DNA of 64,000 nt from an uncultured Eubacteriales bacterium (GTDB lineage: Bacteria; Bacillota; Clostridia; Oscillospirales; Oscillospiraceae): NCBI GenBank assembly GCA_900544765.1, contig UQWI01000001.1, forward strand, positions 248,001 to 312,000, in the 5' to 3' direction. Shown here in pieces: positions 54,903 to 63,515 of this stretch. The position numbers and the translations under genes were made by a program. The notes below the pieces were generated by a model. It did no database searches. It was given only the letters and a program-made list of their open reading frames with translations, and was not told where the DNA came from. Numbering within the stretch: the stretch's first letter is position 1; every line of letters starts with the position of its first letter.

Positions 54903-56423
54903 TCACACCTCGTACACCTCGCGCATGCGCTCCGCGAGGTAGTCTGCGTAGTATTTCACGTCTATCTCCCCGCCCAGCGCGCTCTCCATGAGCTCGCCCG
55001 GCGTATACAGCGCGCCGCTGTGCCAGAGCCTGGCGCGCATCCACTCGTTTATGCTACCTGTATTCCCGCTCCTGAGCGCTCCGTCCACGTCGATATCCCG
55101 CCGCATGAGCGCCAGCAGCTGCGCCGCCGCGGCGCTGCCCAGGGCGTAGCTTGGGAAGTATCCGAACTGCCCGGAGCACCAGTGTGAATCCTGCAATATG
55201 CCCTCGGCGTCGCTGCGCGCCTCGCAGTACAGGTAACGCCGCGTGAGCTCGTTCCACAGCGCCGGGGCGTCGTGTATGCCTATGCCGCCGTCGAAAAGGG
55301 AGCGCTCTATCTCAAAGCGGAGCGCTATGTGCAGGCAGTAGCCCGCTTCGTCGGCCTGAGTGCGCAGCGGAGTGCGGCGCACGGCGTTGACGGCCCTGAA
55401 GAGCTCCCGCGGCGAATAATCGCCGAGCTCGGGTATGTTCTCCGTGAGCACCAGCCACATGTGCTCCGTCCAGGCCATAGAGCGGCCTATGATGTTCTCA
55501 TAGAAACGCGCCGAGCACTCGTGAGCGCCCGTGCTCGCCCCCGTGCCTAGGCAGGTGAATTGCAGCCCGTCATCCGTATTCAGCTCGTACAGGGCATGGC
55601 CGCACTCGTGCATGACGCCGTAGAGGCTGGTCGTGAAGCTCTCCGGTATGTATCTCGTGCAAATCCTCACGTCGTACTTTGAAAACGCGGCGGTGAACGG
55701 CCGCTCTGAGACGGCCAGGCGGCAGCGCATCGAGTCCACGCCCAGGGCGTCCATGTTCGCGTGAGCTACGCGCTGCTGCCTGAGCGGGCTTACGCGTATA
55801 CCCAGCATGGACGTATCCGGCTCCGGCAGCTCCAGCGCCCTCTCGTAAAGCGGAGCGACCAGCCCGCGCAGCCGGTTAAGCAGGGCTTCGCACCTCTCCC
55901 CCGTCAGGCCCTCTTCGTTCCAATCGAGCCAGAAGTCAAAGGGAGGCCTGTCCGGCTCCACCGAGAGGGCGATGTGCTTCGCGGCGGCGAAAAGCCTGCC
56001 AAGCCAGGGCTCGAGCAGCGAGAAATCGCCCCTAGAGTGCGCGGCCGCCCACATAGCAGCGGTCTCGTTGGCCAGCTTGCGGTAGGACAGGTATTCCTCC
56101 AGCTGCACATGGCGCAATATTGAGCCCGAGCGCCGCAAAAGCTGCACGCTGCGCCGCTCCTGCGGCGTCAATTCCGAGGCGTGCTCGTACAGGTAGTCCA
56201 ACAGGCGTATGCCCTCGGCCGAGGACACCAGCTCAAGCTCCGCCCGCGAGAGCGCGTTCACGCTCCGCGCCCTGGCTGCACGGTTCCCCGGCGGGGCGAG
56301 TGTCGCGGCGTCGAAGTCCAGCGCCCCGGCAGCGTGGCGCAGGGCAAAGGCGCGCCGCTGCAAATCCCCCAGCTGCCTGCGCGCCGCAGTGAGGCTCAGG
56401 CGCGTGGCGTAGACGTAGCTCAA
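54903..56423 (-). CDS. M32-family metallocarboxypeptidase
   Basis: 506 residues, full length for M32 (Taq/Pfu carboxypeptidase type). Zinc motif HECGH at 272-276 with the third ligand E302 in HECSARFYEN, plus DYSPRELFRAVN and YAAQLLAL-like GSAAAAQLLALM near the C terminus. Removes C-terminal amino acids from peptides in the cytoplasm. It is embedded between phoH (4-nt overlap) and ybeY (2-nt gap), so it is co-translated with rRNA-maturation genes, an unusual place for it. Confidence 0.93.
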   Translation of the reverse strand: MSYVYATRLSLTAARRQLGDLQRRAFALRHAAGALDFDAATLAPPGNRAARARSVNALSRAELELVSSAEGIRLLDYLYEHASELTPQERRSVQLLRRSGSILRHVQLEEYLSYRKLANETAAMWAAAHSRGDFSLLEPWLGRLFAAAKHIALSVEPDRPPFDFWLDWNEEGLTGERCEALLNRLRGLVAPLYERALELPEPDTSMLGIRVSPLRQQRVAHANMDALGVDSMRCRLAVSERPFTAAFSKYDVRICTRYIPESFTTSLYGVMHECGHALYELNTDDGLQFTCLGTGASTGAHECSARFYENIIGRSMAWTEHMWLVLTENIPELGDYSPRELFRAVNAVRRTPLRTQADEAGYCLHIALRFEIERSLFDGGIGIHDAPALWNELTRRYLYCEARSDAEGILQDSHWCSGQFGYFPSYALGSAAAAQLLALMRRDIDVDGALRSGNTGSINEWMRARLWHSGALYTPGELMESALGGEIDVKYYADYLAERMREVYEV

Positions 56424-57430
56424 TTCTTCCTCCGGAAGGTCTTTATTCCGGTCTTGGCGGCCTTCGCGTTCTCGGCACGGCGTTTGTCGTCGCGCTCGTA
56501 GGCCTCGATAATCTTCTGCACCAGCTCGTGGCGCACTACGTCCGCGCCCGTCAGGCGGCAGATGGCTATGTCGTCTATGCCCTGCAAAACGCGCATGGCC
56601 TCCTTCAGGCCGCTGACCTTGTCGTGGGGCAAATCTATCTGCGTCACGTCGCCGGTGATGACCACGCGCGAGCCGAAGCCGATTCGCGTGAGGAACATCT
56701 TCATCTGCTCGCGCGAGGTGTTCTGTGCCTCGTCGAGTATAATGAAGCTGTCGTCCAGGGTGCGGCCGCGCATGTACGCGAGCGGCGCTACCTCGATATT
56801 GCCGCGCTCCAAGTATTTGTTGTATGTGTCTGGGCCCAGCATCTCAAAGAGCGCGTCGTAGAGCGGGCGCAGATACGGGTCGACCTTGCTCTGCAAATCG
56901 CCTGGCAGGAAGCCCAGGCGCTCGCCGGCCTCCACGGCCGGACGGGTCAGTATGATTCTGTTCACCTGTTCGCTGCGGAAGGCCGAGACGGCCTCTGCCA
57001 CCGCGAGGTAGGTCTTGCCCGTGCCCGCCGGGCCTATGCCGAGGGTTATGGTGTTCTTGTTCATGGCGTCGACATAGGCCTTCTGGCCCAGGGTCTTGGC
57101 CTTGATGGGCTTGCCCTTGGCCGTGATGCACACCACATCCCCGCCCAGCTCGCCTATTTTTGACTCGCGGCCTTCGCTCACAAGCTTGAGTATATAGCGC
57201 ACGTTCTGCGCGTCTATCGCCTCGCCGCGGCTGGCGAGCTGCAGCAGGCCGTTTATGGCCTTCTCGGCGGCCATGACGTCCTCCGCCTCTCCGGCGATGC
57301 GCAGCTGGTCGTCCCTGTCCGTGACGGAGACACGAAGCTCGCTCTCGATTATCCTCAGGTTCTGGTCAAAGGAGCCGAACACGCTGATGATATTCTCCAT
57401 GCGGTCTATCGGCATAGTCCTCTCTATCAT
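56420..57430 (-). CDS. phoH: PhoH-family ATPase
   Basis: 336 residues: N-terminal KH-like region, then the PhoH ATPase with Walker A GPAGTGKT (133-140) and FIILDEAQNTSREQMKMFLTRIG. Associated with RNA metabolism through its conserved link to YbeY. AAGGAC before the ATG; 18 nt after yqfD. Confidence 0.95.
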   Translation of the reverse strand: MIERTMPIDRMENIISVFGSFDQNLRIIESELRVSVTDRDDQLRIAGEAEDVMAAEKAINGLLQLASRGEAIDAQNVRYILKLVSEGRESKIGELGGDVVCITAKGKPIKAKTLGQKAYVDAMNKNTITLGIGPAGTGKTYLAVAEAVSAFRSEQVNRIILTRPAVEAGERLGFLPGDLQSKVDPYLRPLYDALFEMLGPDTYNKYLERGNIEVAPLAYMRGRTLDDSFIILDEAQNTSREQMKMFLTRIGFGSRVVITGDVTQIDLPHDKVSGLKEAMRVLQGIDDIAICRLTGADVVRHELVQKIIEAYERDDKRRAENAKAAKTGIKTFRRKN

Positions 57431-57448
57431 TGGTACAGTCCTTTCTAT

Positions 57449-58627
57449 CTATTCTGCGGGGGTAAACTCCGCAATATCTTCCATACACTCGGCGCGCATC
57501 GTGACGACGAGCCGTCCGTCCGAAGCGGAACTAGTAAACTGCGCATCCAATATTTCTCCCCGCCCGGAGAGCTCACGCTCCAGCGTGCTTCGCAGCACGG
57601 CCTCAAGCCGTCCGGAGAGCTCCTCCTCATCCTCGGCGGCAGCGGCCGAATCGTACTCCAAAGTCTGCTCCCGCACGAGCGTCACCGGCAGGGTAAACAC
57701 GCCCTCCCAGGCGAGCGGGTACTCCATTATGATTTTACCACAGCCGGCTGGCGTTTGGCTACTACCCAGGTAAAAATTGATGCGCTTGTCGCCTATAACC
57801 AGCGCCCATCGCGTGCGGCTGTCCGACTGCTCCAGCCCGCTGTACTCCAGCGGGGCCGAGGCGCTCATCTCGTACCAGGTCCGGGCCCTTATCTCCGCAG
57901 AGGCGCGGACATAGCGCGTGTCGCCCACCTCGCTGGGCATCTCCCCCGAAACCAACGTCTCGCCCGCCACGACGGCGTCGCCCACGGCCACCAGCGGCGC
58001 TCCCTGGTACACCCGCATGCTGTCTATTATACCCGTGGTCCGGGCCGTAACACTGCCCATGCCCTCGGAATTTACGAGCTCGGGAGCCTCTGTGCGCTCC
58101 CTCACGCGGATTACGGCACGCGACGAGTCCACGCTCACGCCCAGCCAGGCGAGTTCCGGTATGTCCAGGATGACGCTGTTGCGTATCTCGTCTGACGACC
58201 AGCCCGGCCAGAACGCCCCCGGTTCCACGCCGCAGCCGGCCAGGGCGCGCAGTATCTCGCCCGTTGAAACCTGCTCGTTGCCCTCGACCCTGATGTCCCA
58301 GGCAAAGAGCGAGCTTGCGGCAAGCAGCGCGAAGCAGCTCACCGCCGTGACAAGCAGCGCAACGCGCCGCCGCAGCCTGCGCTTCACTACGGGCGCGCCG
58401 CTCTCGCGCAGCAGCTTCAACTCGCACTGGCAGCGCGTGGCAAGTACTTTCGCGTCGCGCAAGTCGCGCGAGTAGAGTCCCAGGCGGATTGTGAAGGCGT
58501 CCTGAGGCACGGCGTCCCAAAAGGGTATATCCGCCTCGCTCATGGCGTTGAGCAGGCGCTGCGGAGCGGCCCCGCTGACTTCGGCGCGTACAGAGCCGTG
58601 CAGCATTTCCGAAAGACGCGGCCTCAT
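57449..58627 (-). CDS. yqfD: sporulation protein YqfD
   Basis: 392 residues: cytoplasmic N-terminal ~100 residues, one membrane helix at about 87-108 (VALLVTAVSCFALLAASSL), then an extracytoplasmic domain with IRVEGNEQVSTGEILRAL and GTTGII-like ARTTGIIDSMRV. YqfD is a mother-cell sporulation protein in Bacillus and Clostridium. Overlaps yqfC by 4 nt and precedes phoH as in Bacillus. Confidence 0.9.
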   Translation of the reverse strand: MRPRLSEMLHGSVRAEVSGAAPQRLLNAMSEADIPFWDAVPQDAFTIRLGLYSRDLRDAKVLATRCQCELKLLRESGAPVVKRRLRRRVALLVTAVSCFALLAASSLFAWDIRVEGNEQVSTGEILRALAGCGVEPGAFWPGWSSDEIRNSVILDIPELAWLGVSVDSSRAVIRVRERTEAPELVNSEGMGSVTARTTGIIDSMRVYQGAPLVAVGDAVVAGETLVSGEMPSEVGDTRYVRASAEIRARTWYEMSASAPLEYSGLEQSDSRTRWALVIGDKRINFYLGSSQTPAGCGKIIMEYPLAWEGVFTLPVTLVREQTLEYDSAAAAEDEEELSGRLEAVLRSTLERELSGRGEILDAQFTSSASDGRLVVTMRAECMEDIAEFTPAE

Positions 58628-58893
58628 GACAGCTCCACCGAGAGTATGCGCCCCGTGACCAGCAGGGCCTCCCTATCCATGGCCTCCAGCTCCAGGCCCT
58701 CGCCGTCTATGCACACCCTGTGTGCACCGCCGTCTATCTCAATGCGCTCGCGCGAGTAGCCGAGCAGGCCCCGGTGTTCTTCCACGAGCGCCCTTCGCGC
58801 GCCAAGGAGGGTGACCTTCACCACACCGGCCGCTCCTGCGGGCAGGTTCAGCCGTTCCGCTATCTCTTCGCGCAGAGCGTCGCTTTTGGGCAT
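58624..58893 (-). CDS. yqfC: sporulation protein YqfC (YabP family)
   Basis: 89 residues of the YabP/YqfC fold: VKVTLLGARRALVEEHRGLLGYSRERIEID, shown here by its core EEHRGLLGYS. In Bacillus made in the mother cell under SigE. GGAGGTGG before the ATG; divergent from ylbJ across the tandem repeat array. Confidence 0.88.
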   Translation of the reverse strand: MPKSDALREEIAERLNLPAGAAGVVKVTLLGARRALVEEHRGLLGYSRERIEIDGGAHRVCIDGEGLELEAMDREALLVTGRILSVELS

Positions 58894-58916
58894 GCAACCA
58901 CCTCCGATGCTACAAG

Positions 58917-58940
58917 CGTATGCCCGCCCCGCGCCGATAT
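58917..58940 (-). promoter_or_regulatory. possible SigE-type promoter of yqfCD
   Basis: Minus strand ATA (58938-58940), 15-nt gap, CATACG (58917-58922) resembles the mother-cell SigE pattern ATA-N16-CATA. The -35 part lies in the first 19-bp repeat unit. Weak on sequence alone. Confidence 0.3.
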
Positions 58941-59223
58941 TCCGCTCCGGGGCGGCTATTCCGCTCAGGGGCGGCTATTCCGCTCCGGGGCGGCTATTCC
59001 GCTCAGGGGCGGCTATTCCGCTCAGGGGCGGCTATTCCGCTCCGGGGCGGCTATTCCGCTCAGGGGCGGCTATTCCGCTCAGGGGCGGCTATTCCGCTCC
59101 GGGGCGGCTATTCCGCTCAGGGGCGGCTATTCCGCTCAGGGGCGGCTATTCCGCTCCGGGGCGGCTATTCCGCTCCGGGGCGGCTATTCCGCTCCGGGGC
59201 GGCTATTCCGCTCCGGACGGGCG
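58939..59223. repeat. tandem array, 15 copies of a 19-bp unit
   Basis: Units start at 58939 and every 19 bp to 59205. Consensus ATTCCGCTCMGGGGCGGCT, with M = C or A as the main variable position. From first to last the base is C A C A A C A A C A A C C C C, i.e. three CAA triplets inside the array, indicating that the array grew partly by duplication of 57-bp blocks. The last copy is diverged. There are no spacers, so it is not CRISPR. It fills the gap between divergent yqfC and ylbJ. Confidence 0.95.
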
Positions 59224-59269
59224 GCATATCTGCCAAGACGGCAAAATAATATGCTCAGGGGGTGTAGAC

Positions 59270-60226
59270 ATGCGCCGATACATATTTGGCTGCGCGCTGG
59301 CGCTCATCAGCTGCGCCGCGCTGCTGCTCTGGTTCCCGGAGGCGTCGGAGGGCGTCAGGCGCGGCCTTGCCGTGTGCGGGGACGTCATCATCCCGTCCCT
59401 CTTCCCTTTCTTCGTGCTCGGCGCGGCCATCATGGAGCTGGGCATGCCTCAGCGCCTGTCACGCCGCCTATCGCCCGCCATGTCGCGGCTCTTCGGCGCG
59501 CCCGGCGCGGGCGCCTCCGCACTGGTGATGGGACTGATGGGCGGATACCCGCTCGGCGCAGCCACGGCGGCGGACCTGGCCGAGCGAGGCGTCATATCAC
59601 GCGCAGAGTGCAGGCGTCTGCTGGGCTTCTGCAACAACTCGGGCCCAGCCTTTCTGATAGGCGCCGCCGGAGTGGGCGTATTCGGCAGCGTGAGGGCCGG
59701 GGCCGTGCTCTATTTCTGCCATATCCTTGCCGCGTTGAGCTCGGGAATAGTGCTGCGCGGCCGCGGCGAGCCCACAGCATCGCCCGCTCTTGCCGTACCC
59801 GATGTGGAACCCGGCGCGCTGGCCCGCGCCGTGACGTCGTCAGTGAAAAACATACTCAACGTCTGCGGCTTCGTGGTCATCTTCTCCGCGCTGACATCGG
59901 CGCTCGAGGCCTCGGGGGCTCTGCCCCGCCTCGCCGGGGAACTCGCCGAGCGCTTTGGTCTTGAGCTCGGCGCTGCGCGGGCGCTGACAACGGGCTTTTT
60001 CGAGATAGGCGGCGGCATCAGCGCCCTGCGCTCCTGCTCGCCGACCCGGATGAACTTTGCCGTTGCGGCCCTGATAATAGGCTGGGGCGGACTTTCGGTT
60101 CACATGCAGACCGCCGCCGCGACGGCCGGGGTAAGGCCGGGAGCCGCCCGGCACACGGCCGGACGGCTCCTTAACGCGGTTTTCTCCGCAGCATATGCTT
60201 TTGCGCTGTACCCGCTCGCTTTTTAG
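59270..60226 (+). CDS. ylbJ: sporulation integral membrane protein YlbJ
   Basis: 318 residues from ATG 59270 behind CAGGGGGTG; the frame is open further upstream only because the tandem repeats lack stops. About eight membrane helices, nucleoside-transporter gate-like signature (IPSLFPFFVLG, GMGGYPLG-like MGGYPLGAATAADL, FCNNSGPAFLIG). YlbJ is a mother-cell membrane protein needed for spore cortex formation in Bacillus. Its end overlaps the convergent chromate transporter gene by 4 nt. Confidence 0.9.
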   Translation: MRRYIFGCALALISCAALLLWFPEASEGVRRGLAVCGDVIIPSLFPFFVLGAAIMELGMPQRLSRRLSPAMSRLFGAPGAGASALVMGLMGGYPLGAATAADLAERGVISRAECRRLLGFCNNSGPAFLIGAAGVGVFGSVRAGAVLYFCHILAALSSGIVLRGRGEPTASPALAVPDVEPGALARAVTSSVKNILNVCGFVVIFSALTSALEASGALPRLAGELAERFGLELGAARALTTGFFEIGGGISALRSCSPTRMNFAVAALIIGWGGLSVHMQTAAATAGVRPGAARHTAGRLLNAVFSAAYAFALYPLAF

Positions 60227-60819
60227 GCCCCGCCCAGCTTGAACACTATGCCCACAACGGCGGACGCCGCTATGTACACCACAGGGTGTATATTCTTGGT
60301 CGGCTTGATGTTGGTGAGCACGGCCAGGACGAGCGCGAGGATAATCGGGCCCCAGATGAAAAGGTCGGCAAAGCTGCCGGTCTGACGGTACAGGCTGAAG
60401 TTGAAAAGGCTCTCGCCGAGGACGCCGACGCCCGCCGCCGCAATTAGCGCGGTACTGGCCGGGCGAAGGCCGTAGAAGGCGGCGTTGATGTAACGGTTAT
60501 CGCGGTACTTGGCCAGGAACTTTGCGAGGATGAGCACGAGTATCATGCCCGGCAGGATAGTACCCAGCGTGGCGAGTACGGCTCCCGGCAGGCCTCCCAC
60601 GGTGTAGCCGACGTAGGTGGCCATGTTGATGCCGATGGGGCCGGGGGTGCTCTCGCTGACGGCGAGCATGTCCAGCACCTGCGCGCTGGTAAACCAGCCT
60701 GTCTTGTCGCCCAAATCGTAGAGGAAAGGCAGCGTGGCCATTCCTCCGCCCACAGCGAACAGTCCTATCTTCAGGAACTCCCAGAACAGCTCCAGCAGGA
60801 GCAGGAGGTAAGCTGTCAT
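60223..60819 (-). CDS. chromate transporter, second half-size subunit
   Basis: 198 residues, about six membrane helices with FLKIGLFAVGGGMATLPFL and ESTPGPIGINMATYVGY, the CHR-domain motifs. Half-size CHR proteins occur as pairs with opposite topology that together act as one ChrA-type exporter. Starts overlapping the first subunit by 4 nt (ATGA). Confidence 0.9.
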   Translation of the reverse strand: MTAYLLLLLELFWEFLKIGLFAVGGGMATLPFLYDLGDKTGWFTSAQVLDMLAVSESTPGPIGINMATYVGYTVGGLPGAVLATLGTILPGMILVLILAKFLAKYRDNRYINAAFYGLRPASTALIAAAGVGVLGESLFNFSLYRQTGSFADLFIWGPIILALVLAVLTNIKPTKNIHPVVYIAASAVVGIVFKLGGA

Positions 60820-61376
60820 GCCTGCTCGCCCCCTTCCTTATGAGAGCTCAGCGCGGTTATCACGATACCCGCCGCCGCAGCGGCAACGACAAGCAGTATC
60901 GGCGACACGCCGGTAAAGGCACTCAGCAGAAAGACGGGCAGGAAGATGATGACGATGCTCTTCCAGTCAACCATGGCGCTCTTCCAAAGCTTTATCACGG
61001 CGTTGGCTATAAGCACAACGACGCAGGCGCGTATTCCGGCAAAGGCGTTCTGCACAACGGCGTATTCGGCGAAGGCCTGGAGAAACACTGCAATTATTGT
61101 GATGATGATCAGGGACGGCAGCGTCGAGGCGAGCCCGGCGACTATGCCTCCGGCGGTTCCCTTGCGGTGGCGGCCTATAAACACGCTGGTGTTCACCATT
61201 ATTATGCCTGGCAGGCATTGGGCCATGGCGTAGTAATCCATGACCTCCTCTTCAGTCGCCCACTTTTTGGTCTCGACTATGTCTCGCTGCAAGATAGGCA
61301 GCATGGCATAGCCTCCGCCGAAGGTGAGGGCGCCCACCTTGAAAAAGGCCCAAAAGAGCTGGAGGTATTCTTTCAT
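60816..61376 (-). CDS. chromate transporter, first half-size subunit
   Basis: 186 residues from ATG 61376 (GAAAAGAAG upstream; an in-frame GTG at 61385 is less likely). CHR motifs FFKVGALTFGGGYAMLPIL and QCLPGIIMVNTSVFIG. Pairs with the downstream subunit. The physiological substrate in anaerobes is uncertain; sulfate-like anions are possible. Confidence 0.9.
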   Translation of the reverse strand: MKEYLQLFWAFFKVGALTFGGGYAMLPILQRDIVETKKWATEEEVMDYYAMAQCLPGIIMVNTSVFIGRHRKGTAGGIVAGLASTLPSLIIITIIAVFLQAFAEYAVVQNAFAGIRACVVVLIANAVIKLWKSAMVDWKSIVIIFLPVFLLSAFTGVSPILLVVAAAAAGIVITALSSHKEGGEQA

Positions 61377-61404
61377 ACGATGCACACTTCTTTTCGGGGG
61401 ATTT

Positions 61405-61431
61405 AACAGGCGGGCTGTCCGCCCGCCTGTT
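61405..61431 (-). terminator. hairpin between phosphohexomutase and chromate transporter genes
   Basis: AACAGGCGGGC/GCCCGCCTGTT stem after the mutase stop; only AAAT follows, so efficiency is doubtful. Confidence 0.55.
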
Positions 61432-61456
61432 GCCGCATATTAAAAGCTCAAGCCGC

Positions 61457-63187
61457 TCATTTGCTCAGGCTCTCTGCATAAGTCCTGTAGCGGGCGATGC
61501 GCTCGTCGCAGTCGGCGCGGCTCTCACCCTGAGCGAGGATATAGACCTTTATCTTCGGCTCGGTGCCGCTGGGACGGACGATGAAGGCCGTACCGTCGTC
61601 CAGCTCAAAGTAGAGCACGTTGCTGCCTACTATGGGGGTCTTGCCTACCACGCCGAGCTCTGCGACCGAGACGGTGCCGCTCTGGTAGTCGCGCATGCCG
61701 AGGACGGCCGCGCCGCCAATCTCCTTCGGCGGCTCGGCGCGCAGGGAGGCCATGATGGCGCGCATCTTCTCGAGGCCGTCAAGGCCGGGCATTACGAGGT
61801 TGAGCGTCAGCTCTCCGAAATAGCCGTACTTCTCGTACAGCGCCTCGAGGGCGTCTGCCAGCGTCATGCCCTGCTTGAAGTAGCTCGCGGCCATCTCGGC
61901 GATGAGCATGCTGGCAGTTACCGCATCCTTGTCGCGGACGTAGTCGCCCACCATATAGCCGTAGCTCTCCTCGTAAGCGAGCAGGTAGTTGTAGGAGCTG
62001 TCGCGCTTGTACTCGGCAAGCTTCTCGGCCATGAACTTGAAGCCGGTGAAGGTCTCGTCGACGTGTATGCCGTTGCGCTCGGCCACCTCGCGGCCCATGT
62101 TGGTGGTCACGATGGTCTTGATGAAGGCCGGGTTCTCAGGCATGGTACCCGTGGCGCGGCGAGCGTTGATGATGTAGTCCAGCAGAAGTACGCCCATCTG
62201 GTTGCCGGTGATGGTGTGGTACTCGCCGTCCTTGCCGCGCACCATGGTACCGACGCGGTCGGAGTCCGGGTCGGTGCCGATTATGAGGTCGCTGCCGACC
62301 TGCTTGGCGAGGTCAACGGCGAGGTAGAAGCCCTCGGGGTTCTCCGGGTTGGGGCTCTTAACGGTCGGGAAGTTACCGTCTATCACCATCTGCTTCGGCT
62401 CACAGAAGAGGTGCTTGATGCCCAGGCGGCGCAGCGCCTCGGGGACGAGCTTGTGGCCGCAGCCGTGGAAGGGAGTATACACGACTTTGAAGTCGTCGGC
62501 CACCTCACGGACCACGTCGGAGTTGATGCTCATCTTCATGACCTCGCCGAGGAAGGCCTCGTCGGTCTCGGCGCCGATAACGGTGACCATACCGGCCTCG
62601 ACGGCGGCGTCAAAGTCCATGCGCTTGACGTCCTTGAATATGTCGAGCCGGCCCATCTTGTCCGCGACGGCGGCGGCGTGCTGCGGAGGCAGCTGGGCGC
62701 CGTCGGACCAGTAGACCTTGTAGCCGTTGTACTCGCGCGGGTTGTGGCTGGCGGTGATGTTTATGCCCGCCTGCGCGCCGTAGTGGATGACGGCGAAGCT
62801 GAGCTCGGGAGTCGGGCGCAGCTCGTCGAATATGCGCACCTTGATGCCGTTGGCGGCGATGACGCCCGCCGCCTCGTGGGCGAAGCGCGAGCTGTTCAGG
62901 CGGCAGTCGTAGCAGACCACGACGCCCTTTTCGCAGGCCTCGGGGCCCTCGGCCTTGATGACCTCGGCGAAGGCCTGGGTGGCCCAGCGTATGACGTGCA
63001 CGTTCATACGGTTGAGGCCCGTGGCCATTATGCCGCGCAATCCGGCCGTTCCAAACTCGAGCGGAGCGTAGAAGCGGCTCTCAATTTCCTTGTCGTCGTC
63101 CGCTATAGCGGAGAGCTCTTTCCACTCCTCCTCGTCGAGTGCGGGGCTGTCCAGCCAGTACTGGTATTCTTCTTTATAGCTCCTCAT
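61457..63187 (-). CDS. pgcA: phosphoglucomutase/phosphomannomutase (PgcA type)
   Basis: 576 residues from ATG 63187, nine nt after AAGGAG; a TTG at 63205 lies in that site. Catalytic phosphoserine S137 in TASHNP, metal loop DPDSDRVG, sugar loop and the C-terminal phosphate site SGTEPKIK are all present. Interconverts glucose 1- and 6-phosphate for glycogen, UDP-glucose and wall polymers. Overlaps the DUF2007 gene by 14 nt. Confidence 0.95.
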   Translation of the reverse strand: MRSYKEEYQYWLDSPALDEEEWKELSAIADDDKEIESRFYAPLEFGTAGLRGIMATGLNRMNVHVIRWATQAFAEVIKAEGPEACEKGVVVCYDCRLNSSRFAHEAAGVIAANGIKVRIFDELRPTPELSFAVIHYGAQAGINITASHNPREYNGYKVYWSDGAQLPPQHAAAVADKMGRLDIFKDVKRMDFDAAVEAGMVTVIGAETDEAFLGEVMKMSINSDVVREVADDFKVVYTPFHGCGHKLVPEALRRLGIKHLFCEPKQMVIDGNFPTVKSPNPENPEGFYLAVDLAKQVGSDLIIGTDPDSDRVGTMVRGKDGEYHTITGNQMGVLLLDYIINARRATGTMPENPAFIKTIVTTNMGREVAERNGIHVDETFTGFKFMAEKLAEYKRDSSYNYLLAYEESYGYMVGDYVRDKDAVTASMLIAEMAASYFKQGMTLADALEALYEKYGYFGELTLNLVMPGLDGLEKMRAIMASLRAEPPKEIGGAAVLGMRDYQSGTVSVAELGVVGKTPIVGSNVLYFELDDGTAFIVRPSGTEPKIKVYILAQGESRADCDERIARYRTYAESLSK

Positions 63188-63491
63188 CTTCGGACTCTCC
63201 TTCAAGTATATTCTTTGCTTCTTCCAGCATGGTCTCAGGGACGAAGATATCCACGCCCTCCGCGCTCATGCCAAGCATCAGGTTTCCGAATCCCCCATAG
63301 TGCGGGAAGCGCTTCACATACGGTATGCCGCAGGAATCCAGCACACCCGTGACTATCGCGTCGCCCATGTCGAGCTGCGAGCAGTTCGTGAGATACGCCG
63401 CCTGGACAAAATCCCCGTTCTCGTCCTTCGGCCACTTCTCGAGCACTTCGCCGGGCATATCCCGGCCCCATTCCAGCTTTGGCTCATCCAT
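63174..63491 (-). CDS. DUF2007-like protein
   Basis: 105 residues. The region QAAYLTNCSQLDMGDAIVTGVLDSCGIPYVKR and DIFVPETMLEEAKNIL (only cores quoted in use: GDAIVTGVLDSCGIPY) fits the DUF2007 putative signal-transducing fold, a small ferredoxin-like alpha/beta module. Acidic C terminus ESEDEEL. Lies between rlmH and the mutase, translationally coupled to the latter. Function unknown. Confidence 0.8.
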   Translation of the reverse strand: MDEPKLEWGRDMPGEVLEKWPKDENGDFVQAAYLTNCSQLDMGDAIVTGVLDSCGIPYVKRFPHYGGFGNLMLGMSAEGVDIFVPETMLEEAKNILEGESEDEEL

Positions 63492-63515
63492 TGACGCCTC
63501 TCCTTTACCTGCCGG

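Noticed and set aside
58939..59223. CRISPR array
   Set aside because: Units are contiguous with no unique spacers, only 19 bp long, and no cas genes are present.
58720..60226. Long plus-strand reading frames through the 19-bp repeats, one of them fused to ylbJ, as a repeat protein
   Set aside because: The 19-bp unit has no stop codon in any frame, so every frame stays open and gives a 19-residue period. The real ylbJ start is the ATG at 59270 with its own ribosome binding site.
60223..61376. Frameshifted full-length chrA pseudogene
   Set aside because: Both halves have their own start, complete CHR motifs and a 4-nt ATGA overlap, as in normal paired half-size transporters.
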